The position numbers were made by a program, and so were the translations under genes. The notes under the pieces are model-generated. The model saw only the letters and a program-made list of their open reading frames with translations, did no database searches and was not told the origin of the DNA. A stretch of 10,998 nt of DNA from Dehalococcoidia bacterium (GTDB taxonomy: Bacteria > Chloroflexota > Dehalococcoidia > UBA2985): NCBI GenBank assembly GCA_030740415.1, contig JASLXI010000009.1, positions 245 through 11,242 of the forward strand, read 5' to 3'. Positions 1 through 6,170 of the stretch are shown piece by piece (the stretch's first letter is position 1; each line of letters begins with the position of its first letter).

Positions 1-840
1 CGGGGGGAGAAACGGAAGCTGGTGGAAATGGTGGCGGAGAACGCCAGCCAGGGGTTTGAGCAGCTCAAGGTGAAGTGGCTTTCCGACACCGATACTCTGG
101 AATCGGCGATGGAGGAGATACAGGAGCGGCTGAACCTGCCCAGGTTACCCCGGCGCATGGAGTGCTACGATATATCCAACATCCAGGGTACTACCCCTGT
201 GGGAAGCATGGTGGTCTTCGAGGACGGCCAGGCCCGATCGTCCCACTACCGCCGTTTCAAGATAAAGACTGTGGAGGGCATCGACGACTATTCCATGATG
301 CAGGAGATGCTGCGCCGTCGCTTTGAACGCCTAGGCCATGCCGAGGGCAAAGGCAAAGCGGCAGATGACGAGAGTCCTTCAGAAGAAGGCCGGGAACAAG
401 GGCAATCCTGGGGGCTTATTCCAGACCTGGTACTAATCGATGGCGGCAAGGGGCACCTGAACGCGGTGGTGGAGGTATTCCTTGAGCTTGGCATAGATAA
501 CGTCCCGCTGGCCAGCCTTGCAAAGCAAGAGGAAGAGATATTCGTCCGGGGCACGCCGGAGTCCATCATGCTGCCCCGCAGCTCCCCTGCCCTGTTTTTA
601 GTGCAGCGTCTGCGGGACGAGGCACACCGCTTTGCCGTCACCTACCACCAGAGGAGCCGCACCAAGAAAGGTATGCAGTCGGCCATGGACCTGGTGCCGG
701 GGATTGGACCCAAGCGCGGGCGTATGCTGATACGCAGGTTCGGGTCTGTGAGGGGTGTAAGGGAGGCGTCGTTGGAGGACTTGGCGGCAGTCCCCGGCAT
801 GACCCGCACCTTGGCCCAAAAGGTGAAGGAGTTCTTGTGA
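1..840 (+). CDS. uvrC: Excinuclease ABC subunit C, C-terminal part (5' end outside window)
   Basis: UvrC makes the dual incisions of nucleotide excision repair in complex with UvrB on damaged DNA. The frame is open from base 1, so 279 C-terminal residues are present; the GIY-YIG 3'-incision nuclease and most or all of the UvrB-binding region lie upstream of the window. Visible is the RNase H-like 5'-incision domain: CYDISN with Asp near fragment residue 57, LIDGGKG with Asp near 147 and DEAHRFA with His near 209, matching the family's Asp-Asp-His catalytic set. Tandem helix-hairpin-helix motifs follow (VPGIGPKRG near 232-240, then AAVPGMTRTLAQKV). A charged stretch between YSMMQEMLRRRF and PDLVLIDGG looks like a lineage-specific loop. 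The stop at 838-840 is followed after 21 bases by a small membrane protein gene, possibly co-transcribed. Confidence 0.96.
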   Translation, partial: RGEKRKLVEMVAENASQGFEQLKVKWLSDTDTLESAMEEIQERLNLPRLPRRMECYDISNIQGTTPVGSMVVFEDGQARSSHYRRFKIKTVEGIDDYSMMQEMLRRRFERLGHAEGKGKAADDESPSEEGREQGQSWGLIPDLVLIDGGKGHLNAVVEVFLELGIDNVPLASLAKQEEEIFVRGTPESIMLPRSSPALFLVQRLRDEAHRFAVTYHQRSRTKKGMQSAMDLVPGIGPKRGRMLIRRFGSVRGVREASLEDLAAVPGMTRTLAQKVKEFL

Positions 841-861
841 TCTTCGTGAATTGTGTGAGAG

Positions 862-1247
862 ATGCTTAAACACGCGTTGATGGGGTTCGGGATAAGCTTG
901 GTGTACCCGCTACCACCTCTGGTACACTTCGTCTCGGGGTCTCTTGGCCTGCTTATCGGCGGGTGGTTCGCCGGGAGCAAACACTGGGCCGAGCCTGGTC
1001 AGGCAGTGAGCATCGGCGTCCCGGTGGGGCTTTTCTTGGCATAACCCTGGTGGCAGTTCTGGCAGTGGACAAACTGGCCCCATCCCTGAACTCTTGGGTG
1101 GAGAGCGACATCTTGACTGTCATCGGCATTGTCATGCTGGGCTACACTGCGGTGCTGGGGTCGCTGGGAGCACTGGTGGGAGGATACGTGATTGGCCGTT
1201 CGCTCCGCCTTGAGAAAGCATCTACTAATGTCCCGTTAAGCGATTAG
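862..1247 (+). pseudogene. Small multi-pass membrane protein, split by one frameshift
   Basis: Two overlapping frames join into one protein of about 128 residues. The first (ATG at 862) gives two hydrophobic segments (SLVYPLPPLVHFVSG, GLLIGGWFAG) and runs to GVPVGLFLA before a stop at 1042-1044. The second frame continues as GAFLGITLVAVLAVDKLAP and then TVIGIVMLGYTAVLGSLGAL, ending at 1247 with a polar tail. Both frames read VPVG/GG(L/A)FL across 1021-1035, next to GGGG and TTTT runs, and the shift is that of one lost base. About four membrane helices are predicted by eye. I do not recognise the family. It follows uvrC by 21 bases. It could be a recent pseudogene or an intact gene with a homopolymer error; I see no slippery heptamer that would support programmed frameshifting. 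Confidence 0.6.
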
Positions 1248-1286
1248 CCTCTTCATCCACCATCATTCACGAAGCTATCGATGAAC

Positions 1287-1682
1287 CTAGTGTGACTCTG
1301 TGCCGATCCCAGGCGCCCTCTGCGTCGCAGCCTCATTGAGCAATCTGCCCAGCAGCATGCGTGCCTCTTTCTTTCGCAGATCGAGGCTGGAAATGCCCAC
1401 AGCGCGCCAGAGTGTGCCGGAGGATACCTGGACGGTGACGGCTTCCCCAACTGAGGGAAGGTCGGTCCCCAGGGACTGGGCCATAAAGGCTGCGATCCAC
1501 GTGCCCACCCTAGAAGCGTGGCATCTTGCTATCGCCCTGCGTCTGTGGAGTAGAGTGACGCCGTTCTTCCATCTCTTCAACGTCACCTCTATGCGTGCTG
1601 AGGGTGACTCCAGCAGCTTATCGGCGTACTCCTGGGCCCTTCTTCGGCTTACGGACATGGTATCTAAAGAGGGGGCTATCAA
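1287..1682 (-). CDS. Unrecognised small basic protein, last gene of the sulfur operon
   Basis: I do not recognise this 131-residue protein. It begins 6 bases after the sat stop codon, at TTG 1682, or more likely at the in-frame ATG at 1658 giving MSVSRRRAQEYADKLLESP; neither has a strong Shine-Dalgarno. The N-terminal half is rich in Arg and Lys (RRRAQEY, LKRWKNG, LHRRRAIARC); the middle reads VGEAVTVQVSSGTLWRAVG, which looks like a beta-rich segment, and the end (RKKEARMLLGRLLNEAA) looks helical. No signal peptide or membrane helix is seen. The - strand frame is preferred to the overlapping + strand frame (1300-1692) because it continues the operon and its codon use (many C/G third positions) resembles its neighbours. 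Position suggests co-expression with sulfate activation but gives no function. Confidence 0.6.
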   Translation of the reverse strand: MIAPSLDTMSVSRRRAQEYADKLLESPSARIEVTLKRWKNGVTLLHRRRAIARCHASRVGTWIAAFMAQSLGTDLPSVGEAVTVQVSSGTLWRAVGISSLDLRKKEARMLLGRLLNEAATQRAPGIGTESH

Positions 1683-1688
1683 CCAGAC

Positions 1689-2876
1689 TTAGCTGACCTT
1701 GGTGGACTCCATGAGCACCTGGGCCACTTCCGGACGGGTAAACTCCACCGGTGGCATCTCTCCCCGGGCCAGCATTTCCCGCACCTGTGTACCGCTGAGG
1801 CTCACTCTATCACCGCCGACATGGGGGCACGTCTTCTCAGTGGCCATCCCCTGACAGCGGCGACAGTAGAAGGAGTTTTCGAAGAACAAAGGGGTTATCC
1901 CCAGGGCTTTTGGCTCGAACTCCTTGAAGATGTGCTGAGCATCGTAGGGCCCGTAGTATTGTCCGACGCCCGCGTGATCACGCCCGATTATGAAGTGGGT
2001 GCAGCCGTAGTTCTTGCGCACCAGGGCGTGGAAGATGGCCTCTCTGGGACCCGCGTAACGCATGAAGGCGGGCAACACGGAGAGAAGCACCCGCCCCGGA
2101 GCGTAATACTGGTCCAGCAGCGCCTCATAGCAGCGCATGCGCACCGATGCGGGAATGTCGTCGTCCTTGGTCTCCCCTACCAGGGGATGAAGCAAAAGGC
2201 CATCCACCGCCTCCAGAGCGCACTTCTGAATGTACTCGTGGGCACGATGCACGGGGTTTCGGGTCTGAAAACCCACCACGGTGCTCCATCCGAGTTTTGA
2301 TATGGCTTCACGGGTCTGAGCCGGAGTGCGGTAGTGGGAATCAATGCCGTCCTCAAGAACCGGGCGCTCCTGAAACAGGGTCACCTTTCCGGACAGCAGC
2401 ACGTCTCCATCCCGGTACAGGTTGGCCACGCCGGGATGCTGTTCCTCAGTGGTACGATAGATGGCCTGGGCCTCTTCTTCTTTTTCGCGTCGGAACTTGC
2501 CATCCAGCAAAAGAACTCCCGCGATCTCTCCCCCATCTTCTGTGAGGGCCACCTGCTTGCCCTCCTTGAGTTCAGAGGCCTGGTGGGAGTCCACGGCCAA
2601 AGTTACGGGGAGGGGCCAAGGATAGCCGCTAGCCAGGTGCATATCCTTGACTACAGAGTTGTAGTCCTCATGGTTCATGAAGCCCTGTAAGGGGCTGAAA
2701 GCCCCCTGGACTATCATGTGGGCATCAGAAAGCTGTCTTGGGTTGATCGGTACGCTGGAAAGGGACTTGGCCTCTTCCCTGAGGGCCTCGGCCTGCGCTT
2801 TTTCGACATATCCATTGACCAGGATCCCTCCGTGGGGAGGTATCAGTTTCATATCATCCTTTGCTTGGGCGGTCAT
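1689..2876 (-). CDS. sat: Sulfate adenylyltransferase (ATP sulfurylase), monofunctional Sat type
   Basis: Sat forms adenosine 5'-phosphosulfate (APS) and pyrophosphate from ATP and sulfate, the activation step of sulfate assimilation, in the cytoplasm. The 395 residues are normal for the homo-oligomeric Sat family. Signatures: AFSPLQGFM near 59-67, the nucleotide-binding [11 protein letters not shown] at 204-214 (HxxH inside) and GRDHAGVG at 298-305. A C-terminal cluster with Cys338, Cys341, Cys350 and His352 resembles the zinc site described in some Sat proteins. The chosen ATG overlaps the cysC stop codon (ATGA) and has a GGGGAG Shine-Dalgarno 6 bases upstream. The product feeds both APS kinase and APS reductase encoded just upstream. 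The gene appears intact. Confidence 0.97.
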   Translation of the reverse strand: MTAQAKDDMKLIPPHGGILVNGYVEKAQAEALREEAKSLSSVPINPRQLSDAHMIVQGAFSPLQGFMNHEDYNSVVKDMHLASGYPWPLPVTLAVDSHQASELKEGKQVALTEDGGEIAGVLLLDGKFRREKEEEAQAIYRTTEEQHPGVANLYRDGDVLLSGKVTLFQERPVLEDGIDSHYRTPAQTREAISKLGWSTVVGFQTRNPVHRAHEYIQKCALEAVDGLLLHPLVGETKDDDIPASVRMRCYEALLDQYYAPGRVLLSVLPAFMRYAGPREAIFHALVRKNYGCTHFIIGRDHAGVGQYYGPYDAQHIFKEFEPKALGITPLFFENSFYCRRCQGMATEKTCPHVGGDRVSLSGTQVREMLARGEMPPVEFTRPEVAQVLMESTKVS

Positions 2877-3454
2877 GCGTTTCTCCCCGTGCCCACCATG
2901 TCGGCGGACAGATACCCTGCATCGTGGAGTTTGGCCATCACTTTGGCGACGCTCTCTTCCACGCTTTCATGCTGGGAGTTTACCACCACCTCCGGGTTCA
3001 GCGGTTCCTCATAGGGGTCTGACACGCCGGTGAAGTTCTGTATCTCTCCGCGAATGGCCTTTTCATACAGGCCCTTAACGTCGCGGCGTGTCAGCTCTTC
3101 CAAGGAACACTCCACAAATACCTCCACAAAATCGCCTATGTCCTCGCGCACTTCATCGCGCACCTCTCTGTAGGGTGAAATGGCGGCAACGATGGCGACA
3201 ATCCCGTTGCGACTCAAGAGTTTGCTTACAAACCCTATACGCCGTATGTTGGTGTCCCGATCATCTTTACTAAACCCCAGGCCTTTGCTCAGGTTGGTGC
3301 GTACAACGTCACCGTCCAGTATCTCCACCCTTCTTCCCGCCTCTTGAAGATGTTGGTATACCTTCTCGGCAATGGTGCTCTTGCCCGCGCCCGAGAGCCC
3401 AGTAAACCACAGTGTGAAACCTCTACCCTGGGGGTCGGTATTAGCCTGCGTCAT
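2873..3454 (-). CDS. cysC: Adenylylsulfate (APS) kinase
   Basis: CysC phosphorylates APS to PAPS with ATP in the cytoplasm. The 193-residue reading has the Walker A motif GLSGAGKS at about 19-26, ILDGDVVR at 45-52 and the substrate-binding [14 protein letters not shown] at 60-73, followed by an [14 protein letters not shown] segment typical of the family; the C-terminal half contains [19 protein letters not shown]. The frame is open 24 codons further upstream, but the ATG at 3454 is preferred: it overlaps the cysH stop (TAATG), has GGAGG about 8-9 bases upstream and gives the usual family length. Its stop overlaps the sat start by 4 bases, so translation of sat is probably coupled. Because the adjacent reductase has APS-type Fe-S cysteines, PAPS here may serve sulfotransferases or nucleotide balance rather than being the only reductase substrate (inference). 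Confidence 0.96.
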   Translation of the reverse strand: MTQANTDPQGRGFTLWFTGLSGAGKSTIAEKVYQHLQEAGRRVEILDGDVVRTNLSKGLGFSKDDRDTNIRRIGFVSKLLSRNGIVAIVAAISPYREVRDEVREDIGDFVEVFVECSLEELTRRDVKGLYEKAIRGEIQNFTGVSDPYEEPLNPEVVVNSQHESVEESVAKVMAKLHDAGYLSADMVGTGRNA

Positions 3455-4215
3455 TATTTCGCACCTCCGGCGGTCTCCTGCTCGACTGGGTCGTCGATAT
3501 CCATTCCAGGCAGGTGGATGCCGCACTCGATTTTGTCAGTACCGGCCCATCGGCCTGCCCTGGGGTCCTCTCCCAGTTTGACGGCACGGGTGCAGTGGAT
3601 GCACCCGATGCTGAGATAACCCTGGTCGTAGAGAGAATTGTACGGGACATTGTGCTCGTGGACGTAGTCCATTACCTGTGCCTCAGTCCAGGCGACTAGA
3701 GGAGCCAACTTTATCAGGTTGAACTGTGTGTCCCAAGCTACTATCTGCATGTCCCGTCGGGTGGGAGACTGGTCGCGGCGCAGACCGGATATCCAAGCTT
3801 TTTCTCCCTTCAGGGCACGTTGGTTTGGTTCAACTTTCCGCAGGTCACAGCAGAGGTCCGGGTCACGGCTCCACAGGGCGTCGCCATATTTGGCAGCCTG
3901 TTCATCCAGGGTGATAAGGGACTTGAATGCCACGGGAGAGATATTGTATCGCCGGGCCACCTGGTCACGCAGGGCATAGGTCTCGGGAAAGAGCAGGTCG
4001 GTATCCAGGTAGAATACCTTCAGATCAGGATATATCTGCGCCGCCATATCCACCAGCACCATGCCTGAACCACCACCGAAGCTGCACGCCGTCACGATGT
4101 CAGGAGCAAACTTCTCAAAAGCCCAAGCCAGGATCTCTTGGGGCGACTTGTCCTCCAAGTCCTGGTTTATTATGTCTATGTCTTCCACCGTCAATTCATG
4201 TGCCTGATCTAACAA
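3454..4215 (-). CDS. cysH: Assimilatory APS reductase ([4Fe-4S], thioredoxin-dependent CysH family)
   Basis: This family reduces activated sulfate to sulfite. The 253 residues have the PP-loop-like SFGGGSGM at 45-52, [12 protein letters not shown] near 68-79, and [12 protein letters not shown] at 142-153. Two cysteine pairs, Cys122-Cys123 and Cys205-x2-Cys208, are those that bind the [4Fe-4S] cluster in APS reductases and are absent from cluster-free PAPS reductases; Cys231 in ECGIHLP is the catalytic cysteine. The substrate is therefore probably APS (some members also take PAPS). Translation starts at a TTG (4215) with a near-perfect AGGAGG six bases upstream; the first in-frame ATG lies far inside. 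The gene follows the TauE/SafE gene by 13 bases and overlaps cysC by one base. Confidence 0.95.
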   Translation of the reverse strand: MLDQAHELTVEDIDIINQDLEDKSPQEILAWAFEKFAPDIVTACSFGGGSGMVLVDMAAQIYPDLKVFYLDTDLLFPETYALRDQVARRYNISPVAFKSLITLDEQAAKYGDALWSRDPDLCCDLRKVEPNQRALKGEKAWISGLRRDQSPTRRDMQIVAWDTQFNLIKLAPLVAWTEAQVMDYVHEHNVPYNSLYDQGYLSIGCIHCTRAVKLGEDPRAGRWAGTDKIECGIHLPGMDIDDPVEQETAGGAK

Positions 4216-4221
4216 CTTGTT

Positions 4222-4227
4222 CCTCCT
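4222..4227 (-). promoter_or_regulatory. Shine-Dalgarno that fixes the TTG start of cysH
   Basis: AGGAGG lies six bases before the TTG at 4215, immediately after the TauE/SafE stop codon. It is what makes the unusual TTG the convincing start. Confidence 0.8.
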
Positions 4228-4228
4228 G

Positions 4229-5014
4229 CTAGGGCAATTTCAGTCCCACGACCATCAATGCGAGGGCAACCACTGCCCTGAGTCCCCTTTCTGGGACTTG
4301 TGCTGTAAGACGACTTCCCATAACTACGCCTGGAATAGAGCCGACAAGGGTATTCGCCGCTAAAACTAAGCCTACATTACCAAATCCGAGGTGCATTGTA
4401 CCAGCCCCCGAGGTGAAAATGGCCGAATGGGGAACATTTGTACCCATAATGGTGCGCATGAATACGCGAAACAGGACGGTTAGTATGACTATGAGTAGGG
4501 TGCCGTAGCCCACCGACGTGATACCCATTACCAGACCTACAGACACACCCAATCCCGTGAGCAGTAAAGAACCTTTCCCATCCAGAGACAGCCCTTCCCA
4601 CGATTCCAGCCGATGTGGCAACCATCTGCGTAGGAGCAGACGAAAGAGAAGGACAATCCCCACCAGGGTAAGTATTCCTCCCAGCACGCCTGTCAGAAAA
4701 ACATCCATTGATACGCCGAGGTTATCTCGAAGGACTACCAGCAGCACCACCCCAAGGAACGCTCCCTGGAGGCTTCCACTGATTATAGGCAAGACCAAGC
4801 GATAGTTCACCGAACCCCAGTGATGATGCTGCCAGGTCCCGAAGAACTTGGTGAACATCATCTGGGGAAAATCAGTCCCTACAGCGACGGAGGGTCGGAC
4901 CCTCGTGAGAATTAGGAAGGGGGTCATCAAAGCACCACCACCACCCATACCGGTAAACCCGATGAGAACTCCGATGGCTAGTCCGGCGGATATAATAATC
5001 GGTTGCAGTTCCAT
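4229..5014 (-). CDS. TauE/SafE-family anion permease (sulfite exporter or sulfate transporter)
   Basis: This is an integral membrane protein of 261 residues with about eight hydrophobic segments, the usual size for TauE/SafE. The family's two internal repeats are visible: GFTGMGGGGALMTP followed by VAVGTDF in the first half, and GITSVGYGTLLIV followed by MGTNVPHSA in the second. A loop with WQHHHWGSVNYR matches the conserved histidine/glycine stretch after the first repeat. The ATG at 5014 (MELQPIIISAGLAIG) is preferred to a TTG at 5080, because the latter lies inside a terminator-like hairpin and would add a non-family leader; the Shine-Dalgarno is weak. As first gene of the sulfate-activation operon it may import sulfate or export excess sulfite; no other sulfate transporter is in the window, so direction is unresolved. 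Confidence 0.88.
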   Translation of the reverse strand: MELQPIIISAGLAIGVLIGFTGMGGGGALMTPFLILTRVRPSVAVGTDFPQMMFTKFFGTWQHHHWGSVNYRLVLPIISGSLQGAFLGVVLLVVLRDNLGVSMDVFLTGVLGGILTLVGIVLLFRLLLRRWLPHRLESWEGLSLDGKGSLLLTGLGVSVGLVMGITSVGYGTLLIVILTVLFRVFMRTIMGTNVPHSAIFTSGAGTMHLGFGNVGLVLAANTLVGSIPGVVMGSRLTAQVPERGLRAVVALALMVVGLKLP

Positions 5015-5060
5015 TAGTCGTCCATTTGAATTCGGTTGTTGCAGGAAAAAAACGGGACAA

Positions 5061-5098
5061 AAGAAAAGCGCCTCTTTCAATCTTCATTGAAGGGGCGC
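5061..5098 (-). terminator. Intrinsic terminator-like hairpin in the sulfur operon leader
   Basis: On the - strand a 5' arm GCGCCCCTTCAAT (5098-5086), a GAAG loop (5085-5082) and a 3' arm ATTGAAAGAGGCGC (5081-5068) pair over 13 bp with one bulged base and one wobble pair. They are followed directly by TTTTCTTTTG (5067-5058) and, after CCC, a further T run at 5052-5046. It lies 54 bases before the TauE/SafE start and about 160 bases after the upstream HAD gene. It could end HAD transcripts or, since a promoter lies between, act as an attenuator of the sulfur operon. Confidence 0.65.
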
Positions 5099-5146
5099 AC
5101 TACACTCTAGCAGATTTATTCTGCCCCTATGGTCCTCCGATAGAGG
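5091..5146 (-). promoter_or_regulatory. Candidate switching elements of an attenuator leader
   Basis: Three segments of the - strand leader can pair in mutually exclusive ways. CCTCTAT (5146-5140) pairs with ATAGGGG (5130-5124). AGGGGC (5128-5123) is an exact complement of GCCCCT (5096-5091), which is part of the 5' arm of the terminator hairpin. A small hairpin, GCAGA/TCTGC (5124-5120 with 5114-5110), lies between. This is the anti-antiterminator, antiterminator and terminator arrangement of attenuators. No SAM-I or T-box consensus is recognisable. It is a hypothesis from sequence only. Confidence 0.45.
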
Positions 5147-5171
5147 AGCACTTTATTGAAAAGTATTGCAC
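5127..5171 (-). CDS. Possible cysteine-containing leader peptide of the sulfur operon
   Basis: A 14-codon frame starts with GTG at 5171 and reads V/M-QYFSIKCSSIGGP before TAG at 5129-5127; an in-frame GTG at 5177 would add two residues and be nearly leaderless relative to the predicted transcription start near 5180. AAGG at 5180-5177 is a weak Shine-Dalgarno. The single Cys codon (5150-5148) lies immediately before the first switching strand (5146-5140), and the stop codon lies inside the second (5130-5124). Such short frames occur by chance, so confidence is low. The placement relative to the stems is the reason to list it. Confidence 0.3.
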   Translation of the reverse strand: MQYFSIKCSSIGGP

Positions 5172-5186
5172 AAACACCTTGGTTGA

Positions 5187-5215
5187 AGTCTAGCAGACCG
5201 TTAATTCCATGTCAA
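5187..5215 (-). promoter_or_regulatory. Sigma-70-like promoter of the sulfate-assimilation operon
   Basis: A perfect -35 TTGACA (5215-5210), a 17-base spacer and TAGACT as -10 (5192-5187, 4 of 6) preceded by TGC, an extended -10 element. Transcription would begin near 5180, leaving a leader of about 165 bases before the TauE/SafE start. Confidence 0.6.
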
Positions 5216-5257
5216 TTTAATCTTAGGTTCATCCCCAAAGAGTCGCCGTGAACCTGC

Positions 5258-5863
5258 TCAGTCCAGGCCATCTGGCACCTTTTGTGGCAATCCCATACCA
5301 GCCTCGTATCTTTTGCATTCCGGAAAGGGCCTATGGTGGGTATCACACCAACCAGGATTCTTGTCAGTTCCCACGCAATCGGCCGTGGAGAACTGCGTAG
5401 GTCGGATTGCTGGAGCTTGGGCGGGCACACCTACACTCTGGGGCTGTGCAGATGTTATTACGACCCTAGAAGCGCCAGTCTCGGCGTTCCCCTCCGGGGC
5501 TTCTGTGATGCTCCCGTTCTGCATGGCAATCCAGGGTTGGGAGGCAGCTTCATCCATCCACATGAACTCGAATTCAGCCTCAAGAGCGAACTGGCGGTCC
5601 AACTCTCTGTCACCCATGTGCAGATAATAATCGGCCTCAAACCGTTGCTTTATATCGATCAACACATGCTTGTTAGAGACGAAGTCCACAACAATATTGT
5701 TTCTCTCCCACATTGCCGTCTGCGAGGAGATAGAGCGATCAGACGCACTGCCTATGATGCAACCTAGCTCCTGAGCGTACCTGACCATATCCAGGCTTAT
5801 AGGCCCTGGCGGGTCACCCGTTTCCAAGGTACCGTCTATGTCAAAACTTAAAAGAATCCTCAA
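5258..5863 (-). CDS. Small HAD-superfamily hydrolase with a Cys/His-containing C-terminal tail
   Basis: Probable phosphatase of the haloacid dehalogenase superfamily. Motif I is FDIDGTL (Asp8, Asp10), motif II is SAS near 39-41, Lys65 can serve as motif III, and HMGDRELDRQFA (Asp85, Asp89) fits motif IV. The catalytic core is compact (about 105 residues), with no room for a large cap domain. The remaining 95 residues form a Pro/Ala/Ser-rich linker and a tail with Cys163, Cys173, His175, His176 and Cys183 (WCDTHHRPFPEC), possibly metal binding; I do not recognise it. The TTG start at 5863 is chosen because GGAGAGG lies 7 bases upstream. The gene has its own promoter and ends 43 bases before the sulfur operon promoter. 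Substrate unknown. Confidence 0.78.
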   Translation of the reverse strand: MRILLSFDIDGTLETGDPPGPISLDMVRYAQELGCIIGSASDRSISSQTAMWERNNIVVDFVSNKHVLIDIKQRFEADYYLHMGDRELDRQFALEAEFEFMWMDEAASQPWIAMQNGSITEAPEGNAETGASRVVITSAQPQSVGVPAQAPAIRPTQFSTADCVGTDKNPGWCDTHHRPFPECKRYEAGMGLPQKVPDGLD

Positions 5864-5870
5864 GTACGGC

Positions 5871-5880
5871 CCTCTCCTTT
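5871..5880 (-). promoter_or_regulatory. Shine-Dalgarno that fixes the TTG start of the HAD gene
   Basis: AAAGGAGAGG ends seven bases before the TTG at 5863. There is no ATG near motif I, so this strong site is the main support for the TTG start. Confidence 0.75.
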
Positions 5881-5959
5881 CACGCCACGCTCGGACCTAT
5901 ACGGGCCTCGCGTCAGGCACCTGTCCATAGGTAGCTGGCACACAAGCGCACTAACGGGC

Positions 5960-5989
5960 ATGGTACGTTGGGAGCGTTTTGTTTGTCAA
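5960..5989 (-). promoter_or_regulatory. Sigma-70-like promoter for the HAD gene
   Basis: TTGACA (5989-5984), an 18-base spacer and TACCAT (5965-5960, 4 of 6 to TATAAT). It predicts a start near 5953 and a leader of about 90 bases. It lies in a gene-free stretch upstream of a convincing start codon. Confidence 0.5.
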
Positions 5990-6170
5990 GGGTCGACTGG
6001 ACTTGAGGGCATACACGTAGCACGGTATGCTAAGCGAAGCCTCAAATCCGTTTCTTTGAGCTTCAGTAGATCCGTGCGGACATGACGGCCACGCTGAAGC
6101 AGGTCATCACGCGCCAGCGGGCCTGCTCTGACTAAGAACAGACCCGCTGCAACGTCCTGAAACGGGGTCT
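5990..6170. other. Gene-free spacer with two inverted repeats, downstream of the thiolase-like gene
   Basis: No coding frame is convincing between the HAD promoter and the thiolase-like stop codon. CAGCGGG at 6115-6121 pairs with CCCGCTG at 6143-6149, with an inner TCTG/CAGA pairing; this lies 22 bases after the thiolase-like stop but has no T tract, so it is not a standard intrinsic terminator. GCTTCAG (6060-6066) pairs with CTGAAGC (6094-6100) around a 27-base loop that contains a small TCCG/CGGA hairpin. Function unknown; the first may protect or end the 3' end of the thiolase-like message. Confidence 0.4.

Noticed and set aside
1024..1040. Programmed -1 frameshifting to make the full membrane protein
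   Set aside because: No X-XXY-YYZ heptamer in the correct phase and no strong downstream stem was seen; an indel at a homopolymer is simpler.
1300..1692. + strand frame of 130 codons
   Set aside because: It is antisense to the operon-oriented frame 1287-1682, lacks a ribosome site and its peptide looks like a shadow translation.
1821..3033. Several + strand frames of 100-160 codons
   Set aside because: They lie fully antisense to sat and cysC, whose motifs are unambiguous.
3455..3526. 24-residue N-terminal extension of CysC
   Set aside because: The ATG at 3454 has the Shine-Dalgarno, the TAATG overlap and the normal family length.
5015..5080. 22-residue N-terminal extension of the TauE/SafE protein from TTG 5080
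   Set aside because: The TTG lies in the terminator hairpin and the family normally begins near the ATG at 5014.
5014..5215. SAM-I riboswitch or T-box in the sulfur operon leader
   Set aside because: Neither the SAM-I core consensus nor the T-box antiterminator sequence can be found by eye.
6115..6149. Intrinsic terminator after the thiolase-like gene
   Set aside because: The stem is good but there is no T tract after it in either direction.
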